Shown here: positions 42,766 through 50,620 of the stretch, in pieces
How positions within the stretch are numbered: the stretch's first letter is position 1
Layout: each line of letters begins with the position of its first letter
DNA from: Chryseosolibacter sp049791675
GTDB taxonomy: Bacteria; Bacteroidota; Bacteroidia; Cytophagales; Cyclobacteriaceae
DNA length: 64,000 nt
Assembly: GCA_049791675.1 (NCBI GenBank)
Contig: JBARAD010000288.1
Location: forward strand, 1-64,000
Direction: 5' to 3'
Notes under the pieces: generated by a model
The model's database searches: none
What the model saw: only the letters and a program-made list of their open reading frames with translations
What the model was told of the DNA's origin: nothing
Translations under genes and position numbers: made by a program

Positions 42766-42813
42766 CACACTGACACATTAACACCTTAACACAACATCAC
42801 GTCAACACGCCAA
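42762..42813. repeat. TTAACAC-type short repeat between pafA and the permease
   Basis: From the pafA stop codon onward, six-to-eight-base units recur: TTAACACAC, TGACACA, TTAACACC, TTAACACA, GTCAACACG. The array is degenerate and fills almost all of the 56-base gap. It contains no coding sequence. Confidence 0.6.
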
Positions 42814-42821
42814 ACCTCAAC

Positions 42822-44252
42822 ATGAGTGAAACAAAATTCAAACCCGTACTGAGCTTATGGGATGCCACCATGGTAGTGGCGGGTTCAATGATTGGTTCCG
42901 GTATTTTCATTGTCAGCGCGGATATTGTGAGAAACGTCGGCAGCGCGGGATGGCTGATTGGGGTGTGGGGACTGACGGGCTTTATGACCATCATTGCCGC
43001 GGTGAGCTATGGCGAACTGAGTGGTATGTTTCCCAAAGCCGGAGGGCAGTATATATACCTGAAAGAAGCGTACAACCCGCTCATAAGCTTCTTATACGGA
43101 TGGAGCTTTTTTGCGGTCATTCAGACTGCCACCATCGCAGCAGTAGGTGTTGCCTTCGCCAGGTTTTCGGCGTACATCTTTCCGTGGATGAGTGAAGGAA
43201 ACATTCTGGCCGACCTTTCCTTTATGAATATTTCGGCAGCGCAGGTCTCGGCCATCGTCCTCATTGTATTTCTCACCTATGTGAATACACGGGGTATCAA
43301 AGAAGGAAAGATCATCCAAACGACATTTACGCTTTCGAAACTGATCGCCCTTTTCGGGTTGATGCTTTGCGGATTCCTCTTTGTGAAAGAGAGCTTCTGG
43401 TCCGCGAACTGGCAGACGGGCTTCGCCGCCCTTCAGGATCTGGGCGTGAATGGTGCTGGAAAACAACCCTCTGGCTGGACGGAGATCGGGGGCGTGACTT
43501 TGCTCGGCGCCATCGCCGCCGCCATGACGGGATCTCTTTTCAGCAGCGATGCGTGGAACAATGTTACCTTCATCGCAGGGGAAATCAAAAATCCGCAGCG
43601 CAATATAGGACTGAGCCTTTTTCTTGGGACGTTCATGGTCACGTTGCTGTACATCGCTACCAACCTGATGTACCTGTATGTGCTTCCACTCGATGGGATA
43701 GCCTTTCCTCAATCCGACAGGCTTGCCGTTGCGGCTGCCAACCAGATCTTTGGAAATCCGGGCATGCAACTGATTGCCGTGCTCATCATGGTCTCGACCT
43801 TCGGCTGCAATAATGGTCTTGTGCTGGCGGGAGCCCGCGTTTATTATACCATGGCAAAAGATGGATTATTCTTCCGCCAGGCGGGTGAATTAAACAAGAA
43901 TGCTGTTCCGGAGTGGGCCTTGTGGGCGCAATGTGCTGTGGCTTCGCTGCTTTGCCTCAGCGGTGAATACGGCAACCTGTTGGACATGATCTCTTTTGTG
44001 GTCGTGATCTTTTATACACTGACCATCGGCGGCATCTTCATCCTGCGGAGGTCGCGACCGGAAGCTCCACGACCGTACAAAGCTTTTGGTTATCCATTTC
44101 TCCCTTTCCTCTATATGGTGATGGGTGTTACGTTCTGCACGCTGCTCATCATCTACAAGCCTGCCTTCACCTGGCCAGGGCTGATCATTACGCTGATCGG
44201 GATTCCGATCTATTTTGTTGCTGTGGCGCGCCGCGGGGTGAATCGTGAATAG
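42822..44252 (+). CDS. APC-family amino-acid permease
   Basis: A 476-residue inner-membrane transporter with about 12 hydrophobic helices. The first helix has WDATMVVAGSMIGSGIFIVSADI, the GSGIF-type motif that binds the substrate backbone in the amino acid-polyamine-organocation family, followed by YGELSGMFPKAGGQYIYLKEAY in helices 2-3. ALWAQCAVASLLCL and PYKAFGYPFLPFLY are also typical. It resembles LAT-like exchangers and serine/threonine-type permeases; the substrate cannot be fixed. Downstream comes the heptamer repeat element. Confidence 0.92.
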   Translation: MSETKFKPVLSLWDATMVVAGSMIGSGIFIVSADIVRNVGSAGWLIGVWGLTGFMTIIAAVSYGELSGMFPKAGGQYIYLKEAYNPLISFLYGWSFFAVIQTATIAAVGVAFARFSAYIFPWMSEGNILADLSFMNISAAQVSAIVLIVFLTYVNTRGIKEGKIIQTTFTLSKLIALFGLMLCGFLFVKESFWSANWQTGFAALQDLGVNGAGKQPSGWTEIGGVTLLGAIAAAMTGSLFSSDAWNNVTFIAGEIKNPQRNIGLSLFLGTFMVTLLYIATNLMYLYVLPLDGIAFPQSDRLAVAAANQIFGNPGMQLIAVLIMVSTFGCNNGLVLAGARVYYTMAKDGLFFRQAGELNKNAVPEWALWAQCAVASLLCLSGEYGNLLDMISFVVVIFYTLTIGGIFILRRSRPEAPRPYKAFGYPFLPFLYMVMGVTFCTLLIIYKPAFTWPGLIITLIGIPIYFVAVARRGVNRE

Positions 44253-44654
44253 CCCGTGCCTTGGATGCTGCTGCATTTCATCGCAGGACCTGCTGGTCTT
44301 TCTCTGTGAGTGGTGAGTAGTGAGTAGTGAGTAGTGAGTGGTGAGTGGTGAGTGGTGAGTGGTGAGTACGTGACTGCGTCAATGTGTTTTTGCTTTTCAT
44401 AGTGGGTCGCTGCACCCGCCGGAGCTTGAAGAGGCAGCGCGTGGATAGCGAGACGCATATGTGAGTCTCACGATTCACGATTGACCCACTTCGCTTATGA
44501 AATGCAAATACATTGACGCACTCAGCAATCTACCCTCGGACATCCGGACGGCCTCACTCACCACTCAGCACTGACCACTCACGAAAGGCCCTGCTATGAA
44601 AAGCAGAACGTTCTGTCGCACGCCTCATTCACGATTCACGATTGCCGATTCACC
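44253..44654. repeat. Mosaic repeat element with inverted heptamer arrays, no gene
   Basis: A 402-base gap. It holds nine exact-length heptamers GTGAGTG/GTGAGTA (44306-44368) and an inverted set of four (44555-44582, CACTCAC, CACTCAG, CACTGAC, CACTCAC). Outside and inside these are inverted partners: GCAGGACCTGCTGGTCTTTCT on the left against AGGCCCTGC on the right, and TGCTTTTCATAG (44391) against CTATGAAAAGCA (44593). GATTCACGATT units are repeated at 44471 and 44633. No open frame has family features. Confidence 0.75.
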
Positions 44655-45551
44655 TTACTCGCTGATTTGTCGGGCAAGTATCGCAAGTCCTTCGTCAAAC
44701 GAATGCGGGTCGTACCCCAATTCTCTCTGTGCTTTGTCAATAATAAACCCGGTCGTCAATGGCCTTTTGGCCGGCTGAACAAATTTCGTCGAGTCAGTGG
44801 GTTTGATGAGTGACTTGTCGAGCGTAAAGAATTCAGCGGTCCTGATGGCAATATCGTAGGGTGACAGGAAATCCTTTCCTGAAATATTGTAGATACCGCG
44901 TGCGCGTTTTTTGGCGGCAAGGTAGCAGCCCTGGGCGAGGTCTTCCGCAAGGGTCGGTGTACGCCACTGGTCGTTTACCACCTGAATGGTCTTTTGTTTC
45001 TCCAGACTGTTTTTCACCCACAGCACAATGTTTGAACGGCTCATATCATTGGTAATACCAAATACCAGTACCGTTCTCAGTATAGCCCATGAGATATTGC
45101 TGTTCTGAATGACCTTTTCAGCTGCGAGCTTACTCTCCCCATAGTAGTTCACCGGGCCGGGGACCGCATCTTCATCCAGCGGTCCATGGCTTCCGTCAAA
45201 AATAAAGTCTGTAGACACATGCACCAGGTGTATGTGCAGCGCGGCGCAGCAACGCACCAGGTGCTCCACCGCAGTTACATTTGCCTTCCAGCAGGCTTCC
45301 CGTTGGGTCTCGCAATCGTCAACCTGCGTCATGGCCGCGGTGTTGATGATCACCTCGGGTTTGGTCAGCCGCAGAACGTCCTCGACCTCATCGCGGTCCG
45401 AGATGTCGAGGGAGTGGTATTCACCGCGGGTGATCTTCAAAGCGGATTTGCCCCTGGCGGTGGCAATGAGGAAAACATCTTTGTCTTGTTGCAGAAGGCC
45501 GGTAAGTTTCTGGCCCAGCAGGCCGTTGGAGCCTGTTACTAATATTCTCAT
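44655..45551 (-). CDS. dTDP-4-dehydrorhamnose reductase-like SDR (RmlD family)
   Basis: A 298-residue extended SDR of the RmlD substrate-binding family. ILVTGSNGLLGQKLTGLL is the NAD(P) motif, then EVIINTAAMTQVDDCE, HVSTDFIFDGSHGP with the Thr/Asp active-site region, and YYGESKLAAEK with catalytic Tyr and Lys. Typical RmlD makes dTDP-L-rhamnose, but no rmlA, rmlB or rmlC lies here, so it may reduce another sugar nucleotide or act as a MAT2B-like protein. It starts 6 bases after the cyclophilin stop and is probably co-transcribed. Confidence 0.88.
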   Translation of the reverse strand: MRILVTGSNGLLGQKLTGLLQQDKDVFLIATARGKSALKITRGEYHSLDISDRDEVEDVLRLTKPEVIINTAAMTQVDDCETQREACWKANVTAVEHLVRCCAALHIHLVHVSTDFIFDGSHGPLDEDAVPGPVNYYGESKLAAEKVIQNSNISWAILRTVLVFGITNDMSRSNIVLWVKNSLEKQKTIQVVNDQWRTPTLAEDLAQGCYLAAKKRARGIYNISGKDFLSPYDIAIRTAEFFTLDKSLIKPTDSTKFVQPAKRPLTTGFIIDKAQRELGYDPHSFDEGLAILARQISE

Positions 45552-45557
45552 CGTCCG

Positions 45558-46418
45558 CTAGTTTTCGGGATAGGTATATCCGTATGTTTTTTCAATCTTC
45601 CTTCTTGGCATTTCCTCGACCGTTATCTCCATGCGAATATCCTCCATGGGCCGGTCGTTGGGATCTTTGGGCTGTGCCGCAATTTTGTCGATCACCTCCA
45701 GTCCGTGGATCACTTTACCAAAGACAGTGTACTGCCCATCGAGCTGAGGCGTGCCGCCTACGGTGGTATACGCCTTCACGATTTCAGGGGACACTTCCTT
45801 TTCAACCGAGATGCCGAGCTGGCTTTCTACGACGGGCTTCAGTTTTGAGAGGTATGCCTCATAACCTTTTTCGTCGCGCGTCTGAAAGAACGTATTGATG
45901 GAATCAAAGTATGCTTTGTTCTCAGGTTTCTGAAAGAACTGCTGGAGGGCCTGGCCGTATTTTTCCGGATCAAGTTTGATCTGCGATTCGGAATGCTTTG
46001 CGCCCTGCACAATATAGAACTGACTTCCGCTGGACGCTTTCTCAGGATTCATCTGATCGCTTAGCCTGGCCGCTGACAGGGCACCCTTTTCGTGGAAAAA
46101 CTTCCGGTTGAATTCTGCAGGTACGGTATACCCCGGTCCTCCATTTCCAAGCCGCTTGTCTTTGTCAGCCTTTTTGGATTCCGGATCACCGCCCTGGATC
46201 ATAAATCCGGCGATCACCCTGTGGAATAGCAGGCTGTCGTAAAAATGTTCCCGTGCAAGCTTGATGAAATTCTCTTTATGCTTCGGGGTCTCATCATATA
46301 AGATCGCCACCATGTCCCCGTATTTGGTTTTGATCGTCACCACGTGATCTTTTTTCTGTGCACATCCCGTCATGAGAAAGAACGAGGTGCTCAGCAGCAT
46401 TAAAAACAATTTTTGCAT
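45558..46418 (-). CDS. Cyclophilin-type peptidyl-prolyl isomerase lipoprotein with a central insertion
   Basis: A 286-residue lipoprotein (lipobox MTGC). Cyclophilin segments are KTKYGDMVAILYDETPKHKENFIKLA, FHRVIAGFMIQGGDP (catalytic Arg in FHRV), KASSGSQFYIVQG and VFGKVIHGLEVIDKIA. About 70 helical residues (EKYGQALQQFFQKPENKAYFDS onward) are inserted between the FYIVQG strand and the VFGKVI strand, which are normally much closer. It should assist folding of periplasmic or outer-membrane proteins. Tightly followed by the RmlD-like gene. Confidence 0.93.
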   Translation of the reverse strand: MQKLFLMLLSTSFFLMTGCAQKKDHVVTIKTKYGDMVAILYDETPKHKENFIKLAREHFYDSLLFHRVIAGFMIQGGDPESKKADKDKRLGNGGPGYTVPAEFNRKFFHEKGALSAARLSDQMNPEKASSGSQFYIVQGAKHSESQIKLDPEKYGQALQQFFQKPENKAYFDSINTFFQTRDEKGYEAYLSKLKPVVESQLGISVEKEVSPEIVKAYTTVGGTPQLDGQYTVFGKVIHGLEVIDKIAAQPKDPNDRPMEDIRMEITVEEMPRRKIEKTYGYTYPEN

Positions 46419-46479
46419 GTATAATTTTTAAATCTTCAAATTCAATTTGACGCAATCCCTGCATCCCTGTATTTACCGC

Positions 46480-47415
46480 TTATGCCCCTGCCATTTTTCG
46501 GCGGATCTCGCTTAGTATCCTGTCGCCGCCTTTTGCCAGCACTTCATTGGCGATTCCGCGGCCCAGTTCCTTGCCATCCGCGACCGGCGCACTTTTTTTA
46601 ATTTTGATCACTTCCTGACCATCCAGCGAAATGATGCCTGCCTTCAACGTGACGTTAGACCCTTCCATCCACGCGTAACCAAAGGACGGTATACTGCAAC
46701 CGCCCTCCAAAGTTTTCAGGAACGCCCTTTCGGTACGGATACAATCTTCCGTTTCCGCATGGTTCACCCATCGCTGAATGATCTCCTTTTTTTCAAAGCT
46801 AAGTTTTTTGTGACATTCGATGGCAATGCTCCCCTGTCCCACGGGGGGTACAAAATAACTTGTTTCAATTCGTTCAGTGATCAGGTGGTCGTAACCCATC
46901 CGGTGTACGCCCGCATATGCGAGTATCAGCGCGTCGCATTGGCCCGATTCAAGCTTCGTCAGGCGCGTCTGCAGATTCCCCCGGATCGAAACGGTATTGG
47001 CCTGGGGATAAAAATGCTTAACAAATGCGACTCTCCTCGTCGAAGATGTACCAAGGGTTATTTTTTCGTTTTTAAGGCTGAAATTTTTGTTCGTGCTGAT
47101 CACCACGTCGTTTACCACTTCACGTTCGGTGAAGGCAATCAGTTCCAGTTCATCGGGGATGCTGGAAGAAAGATCTTTTGCACTGTGTACGGCAATGTCG
47201 ATACTTCCCTCAAGAAGCTTCTCTTCAATCTCTTCTGTGAAAACCCCCTTGCTCCCGATCTTCGCGATGGAAACATCCAGGATCTTGTCACCCTTTGTTT
47301 CGATCGGTACGATCTCGGTGCGGAAACCGGAGGGCTTGATCAGGTCCGCCACGTGGTGCGCCTGCCATAACGCGAGTTTGCTTCCACGGGTGCCTATTCG
47401 AATGATTTTATTCAT
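46480..47415 (-). CDS. hemC: Hydroxymethylbilane synthase (porphobilinogen deaminase)
   Basis: A 311-residue enzyme that joins four porphobilinogens in tetrapyrrole synthesis. IRIGTRGSKLALWQAHHVADLI opens the protein, SSIPDELELIAFTEREVVND and LGTSSTRRVAFVKHFYP are substrate-binding segments, and EGGCSIPSFGY holds Cys240, which carries the dipyrromethane cofactor. Length is normal. It lies 76 bases after holB; no other hem gene is near. Confidence 0.96.
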   Translation of the reverse strand: MNKIIRIGTRGSKLALWQAHHVADLIKPSGFRTEIVPIETKGDKILDVSIAKIGSKGVFTEEIEEKLLEGSIDIAVHSAKDLSSSIPDELELIAFTEREVVNDVVISTNKNFSLKNEKITLGTSSTRRVAFVKHFYPQANTVSIRGNLQTRLTKLESGQCDALILAYAGVHRMGYDHLITERIETSYFVPPVGQGSIAIECHKKLSFEKKEIIQRWVNHAETEDCIRTERAFLKTLEGGCSIPSFGYAWMEGSNVTLKAGIISLDGQEVIKIKKSAPVADGKELGRGIANEVLAKGGDRILSEIRRKMAGA

Positions 47416-47491
47416 GTTTCACATTTTGTTGCAAAAAGATTTTTCCTGCGGCCAATCCGGAAACACAGCCGTGCGTCGCTGCGTTCCGGTC

Positions 47492-48616
47492 TCAAGCTTT
47501 GAACGTCCTGGCTATCTGCAGTGACAGATCGAGGAAGATCATCTTGGCGCTGCCATTTCTTTCCAGGTGGTAGCCTGCATCGTTCAGCAGCTTGAATGAT
47601 CTTTCTATTTTTTCAACATCGAGTACTTTACTGAAGCGCTGTACGAACTCCAGTTCATCGCCCCGTGTCCTGTTGATGGATTCGGCTCCTGCGCTGTACA
47701 GCAATGTTTCCCGCATCATGTTCATGCTGTAGGAGATCATATTTCTCTGGCTGAGTTTGTCGAGCGCATGATACTCTTCGGCCATCGTCACCAGTGCGCC
47801 GTATTTATGTGTGAAGCAGGCCCGCATCCATTCGGTAAAGAACGCAGTATTATTATCCGGCTCCTGTCCGATCAGTTTGAGGGCGAGGTTGATATTTCCG
47901 TCTGCCAGTTGCACGATCTTTCGCGCCGCCGCAGGCTCCACCCCTTTCTTATCTTTCAGAAAGGCTTCCAGTTCGTCATCGCTCAACAATGGAACGTTGA
48001 CAATCTGTGTACGCGAGATAATGGTAGGCATCAGCTTGTCTGCCGCATTTGTCACCAGAATAAAAAAGGTATTGGGTGATGGTTCCTCCAGGATCTTTAG
48101 AATTCCATTGGCAGCGGAAGGATGCATGGATTCAGGCTGCCAGATGATCATCACCTTGTTCCGGCTTTCAAAAGGTTTCAGGGAAAGTGTTTTGATGATT
48201 TCCCGGCTGGCATCCTTGGAGATGATCGACAGTTTATCCTCGGCTCCGTAGAAATTGCACCAGTCATCCAGGTTGCCATAGGGTTGATCAGCGAGAAAAC
48301 TCCGCCACGATTTTGTGATTTCCGCCTTAAATCTTTCCTCATCCTTTTCCGCCTTGACATTGCTCACGGGAAACACAAAATGCGTATCGGGATGAATGAA
48401 CTTCGTATTTTTTGAACACGCAGCACACACGCCGCAGGAATCGTGCGCACCCTGATTTTCGCAGTGCAGGTAAGTGGCATAGGCGAGAGCGAGTGGCAGG
48501 TTGAGTGCCCCTTCGGCGCCGACAAACAACTGGGCATGTGCGCTGTGATTGCTTTTCACAGCTTCAATAAGCACTTTCTTGATGTCTGCCAGGCCTGGAA
48601 TATCTTCAAACTTCAT
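47492..48616 (-). CDS. holB: DNA polymerase III delta' subunit
   Basis: A 374-residue clamp-loader subunit. The P-loop region is degenerate (FVGAEGALNLPLAL, no Lys-Thr), as expected for delta', which does not bind ATP. A zinc module uses Cys52, Cys61, Cys64 and Cys67. KILEEPSPNTFFILVTNAADKLMPTIISRTQIV is the sensor region with the SRC-like motif read as SRT. The protein starts one base after the stop of the GlmU-like gene, so the two are translated together. Confidence 0.93.
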   Translation of the reverse strand: MKFEDIPGLADIKKVLIEAVKSNHSAHAQLFVGAEGALNLPLALAYATYLHCENQGAHDSCGVCAACSKNTKFIHPDTHFVFPVSNVKAEKDEERFKAEITKSWRSFLADQPYGNLDDWCNFYGAEDKLSIISKDASREIIKTLSLKPFESRNKVMIIWQPESMHPSAANGILKILEEPSPNTFFILVTNAADKLMPTIISRTQIVNVPLLSDDELEAFLKDKKGVEPAAARKIVQLADGNINLALKLIGQEPDNNTAFFTEWMRACFTHKYGALVTMAEEYHALDKLSQRNMISYSMNMMRETLLYSAGAESINRTRGDELEFVQRFSKVLDVEKIERSFKLLNDAGYHLERNGSAKMIFLDLSLQIARTFKA

Positions 48617-48617
48617 T

Positions 48618-49805
48618 TCACGCAGTGGTTTTGTGTTCCCAAACCCGGTGCAAGGCGGTCATCCGGTAGACATGTTCCAAAATATTCTGTTCTGTTTCAT
48701 CCAGCACTTTCTGACGCCGCTCCATTGCCTTGCGTGCTGTCTGAAATGCCTTTTCAAGCTGGTAGGTAGTGATGCCCCCGGCGCCGCCCCAGGCGAATGA
48801 CGGAATGTAATTACGGGGAAAGCCGACACCAAAGACATTGGCTGACACGTCGACAACGGTACCGGTATTGAACATGCTGTTGATGCTGCACTTGCTGTGG
48901 TCCCCCATCATCAATCCGCAGAACTGCAGACCCGTATCGACAAAGCTGTTCTCGGCGTGGCTCCACAACTTCACATTGTCAAACGTATTTTTCAGGTTGG
49001 ATGTATTCGTATCCGCGCCGAGGTTGCACCACTCGCCGATCACAGAACAACCCAGAAACCCATCATGGGCTTTATTGCTGTAGGCGAAAAGAACGGAATT
49101 GCTTACTTCGCCGCCAACTTTGCAATACGGCCCCACCGTTGTATCGCCGCGCATCTTTGCACCCATGTTGATATGGCCCTCTTCACATAATGCGAAAGTG
49201 CCGCGGATGATCGCGCCTTCATCAATGATACTGTTTTTGCCAAGATAGACCGGTCCATTCTCGGCGTTGATAATAGCCGCTTTCATGACCACGCCCGGTT
49301 CTACAAACAGGTTCTCTTCCCCGTACACAACGGTGTGTTTATCAGTAATGCCGGCGGAGGTCCTGCCGCCGGTGATCAATTTGAAATCAACCTTGATCTG
49401 GGCGCCATTTTCCCGGAATATTTTCCAGGGTCTGTCGATTACCGTCAGCGGTGAATCGTACGGAATGGTATTTCGGTCGTCCATATCGCCCTGGGGATCC
49501 CGGGCGGCAATCAGCAATTGATCCTGGACCAGAAAATAATGCTGCGGAAGGGATTTAATGGTATCCACCAGCTTTTGATCCGGGCAAACGGCGCCGTTGA
49601 TCAGAAGGGTGTCGGGGCCATTCCTCCTGGGAAATTTTTTTTCCAGGTATCCTGCTGTCTGAAACGACGGTTTTGTTCCCAGCCATTTTTCCCATTTTTC
49701 ATCAATGGTCAGGATGCCAACACGGATGTTGGCAATTGGACGGGTATAGGTAAACGGAAGGAGGTTTATCCTGATTATCGGGTCATCGAAGAGGATCGGG
49801 TTCAT
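48618..49805 (-). CDS. GlmU-family sugar nucleotidyltransferase-like protein
   Basis: A 395-residue protein made of an N-terminal nucleotidyltransferase-like part (INLLPFTYTRPIANIRVGILTIDEKW in place of the usual start) and a C-terminal left-handed beta-helix with hexapeptide repeats (GPVYLGKNSIIDEGAIIRGTFALCEEGHINMGAKMRGDTTVGPYCKVGGE). It corresponds to the GlmU-family proteins seen across Bacteroidota, which are not proven to do the GlmU reactions; the classic LAAGxGTRM start is absent here. Immediately upstream of holB. Confidence 0.85.
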   Translation of the reverse strand: MNPILFDDPIIRINLLPFTYTRPIANIRVGILTIDEKWEKWLGTKPSFQTAGYLEKKFPRRNGPDTLLINGAVCPDQKLVDTIKSLPQHYFLVQDQLLIAARDPQGDMDDRNTIPYDSPLTVIDRPWKIFRENGAQIKVDFKLITGGRTSAGITDKHTVVYGEENLFVEPGVVMKAAIINAENGPVYLGKNSIIDEGAIIRGTFALCEEGHINMGAKMRGDTTVGPYCKVGGEVSNSVLFAYSNKAHDGFLGCSVIGEWCNLGADTNTSNLKNTFDNVKLWSHAENSFVDTGLQFCGLMMGDHSKCSINSMFNTGTVVDVSANVFGVGFPRNYIPSFAWGGAGGITTYQLEKAFQTARKAMERRQKVLDETEQNILEHVYRMTALHRVWEHKTTA

Positions 49806-49883
49806 TCCTTCACTATTAGGTCATCAATGAAAAGACACGTAAGAACCTGCCGGCCCATCGGAGGGCTCCATCCCTACGGGCAC

Positions 49884-49918
49884 AAAAATAAAAAAGGTCT
49901 TCAGGACGAAGACCTTTT
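49884..49918 (-). terminator. Rho-independent terminator after rpmE2
   Basis: A perfect 11-bp stem AAAAGGTCTTC (49892-49902 with 49908-49918) and a 5-base loop. Read on the minus strand it is followed by TTTTTTATTTTT, ending the rpmE2 transcript 24 bases after the stop codon. Confidence 0.9.
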
Positions 49919-49941
49919 CACAGTGCTTATTTGAAGAATAA

Positions 49942-50190
49942 TTAAGCTTTCTTTTGATACTTGTTCTTGAATTTCTCAACACGGCCCGCTGTATCGACAA
50001 ACAGCTTTTTGCCGGTGAAAAACGGATGCGAAGCAGAGCTCACCTCCACCTTGATCACGGGATAGTCCTTGCCGTCTTCCCATTTGATGGTCTCCTTCGG
50101 AGCCTGGGTTGAACGGGTAATAAACTTCAGGTCACTGGATGTATCCCAAAAAACCACTTCTTTGTATTCCGGATGAATGCCTTTTTTCAT
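49942..50190 (-). CDS. rpmE2: Type B 50S ribosomal protein L31
   Basis: An 82-residue L31 of the type B (zinc-free) kind. KKGIHPEYKEVVFWDTSSD and SSASHPFFTGKKLFVDTAGRVEKFKNKY are the conserved ends; the CxxC zinc pairs of type A L31 are absent. It is monocistronic, with a complete promoter upstream and a strong terminator downstream. Confidence 0.97.
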   Translation of the reverse strand: MKKGIHPEYKEVVFWDTSSDLKFITRSTQAPKETIKWEDGKDYPVIKVEVSSASHPFFTGKKLFVDTAGRVEKFKNKYQKKA

Positions 50191-50222
50191 GTTAATTAAT
50201 GCTTTTTCCCCTAAAAGGACTG

Positions 50223-50252
50223 CAAAGATAGGGATGAGGCGCCAAAATCCAA
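50223..50252 (-). promoter_or_regulatory. Complete Bacteroidota promoter of rpmE2
   Basis: On the minus strand TTG (50250-50252) is followed after exactly 19 bases by TATCTTTG (50223-50230), an exact match to the TTG-N19-TAnnTTTG primary-sigma consensus. The start codon of rpmE2 lies 32 bases further on. Confidence 0.85.
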
Positions 50253-50546
50253 TGCCTCATTCGACATTTTTAGAGAAACCTCATCTTGAAGGCCCAGCTC
50301 TATCCTAAATAGCTGACCGGTAGTAAGTTATCCTAAACAAGCTCGGTAATTCACCCCCGAAGTCTGTTGTGCCGGCGAGCCGAAAGGAGTATGGGCTATC
50401 TCATTTCATTAGCAGCCCGCCTGCCACCAATTTAAGCAGCAGGATGCGATCACCATCGACCAGCTCAACCGGCTCCACCATCGTTGAAGGGCTTTACCGG
50501 GTGGTGAATTTGTTAATCTTAAGCAAGTCAGATCGGTGCCTTTGCT

Positions 50547-50554
50547 TACTTTTG
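50547..50554 (+). promoter_or_regulatory. Bacteroidota -7 element upstream of the Wzi-like gene
   Basis: TACTTTTG is an exact TAnnTTTG match 66 bases before the ATG at 50621, giving a leader of roughly 60 bases. The -33 element is not evident. Confidence 0.45.
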
Positions 50555-50620
50555 AGCCATGATCTCCACAAATTTTGAAGCTGTCGGGATTTTCGTGTTT
50601 AAATTTATTGAAAAGACCCC

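Larger units (their letters stand above)
50191..50620. other. 430-base region without a recognised gene
   Basis: Holds the rpmE2 promoter (50223-50252, minus) and a -7 element for the Wzi-like gene (50547-50554, plus). The middle, about 50280-50530, has several GC-rich complementary segments (ACCGG, GCCGG, CCACC with GGTGG), but I could not fold it into a known RNA class. Short open frames of 26-96 codons on both strands lack family features. Confidence 0.5.

Noticed and set aside
44306..44582. Possible CRISPR array from regular short repeats
   Set aside because: The units are 7 bases, in contiguous tandem without unique spacers, with a facing inverted set and no cas genes. This is a short tandem repeat, not CRISPR.
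48618..49805. Calling the GlmU-like gene glmU
   Set aside because: The N-terminal LAAGxGTRM motif needed for the uridylyltransferase is missing, and Bacteroidota usually carry a separate true GlmU.
50399..50479. 26-codon minus-strand frame (start MVEPVELVDGD)
   Set aside because: A stop lies just upstream, there is no start signal, promoter or homology, and frames of this size are expected by chance.
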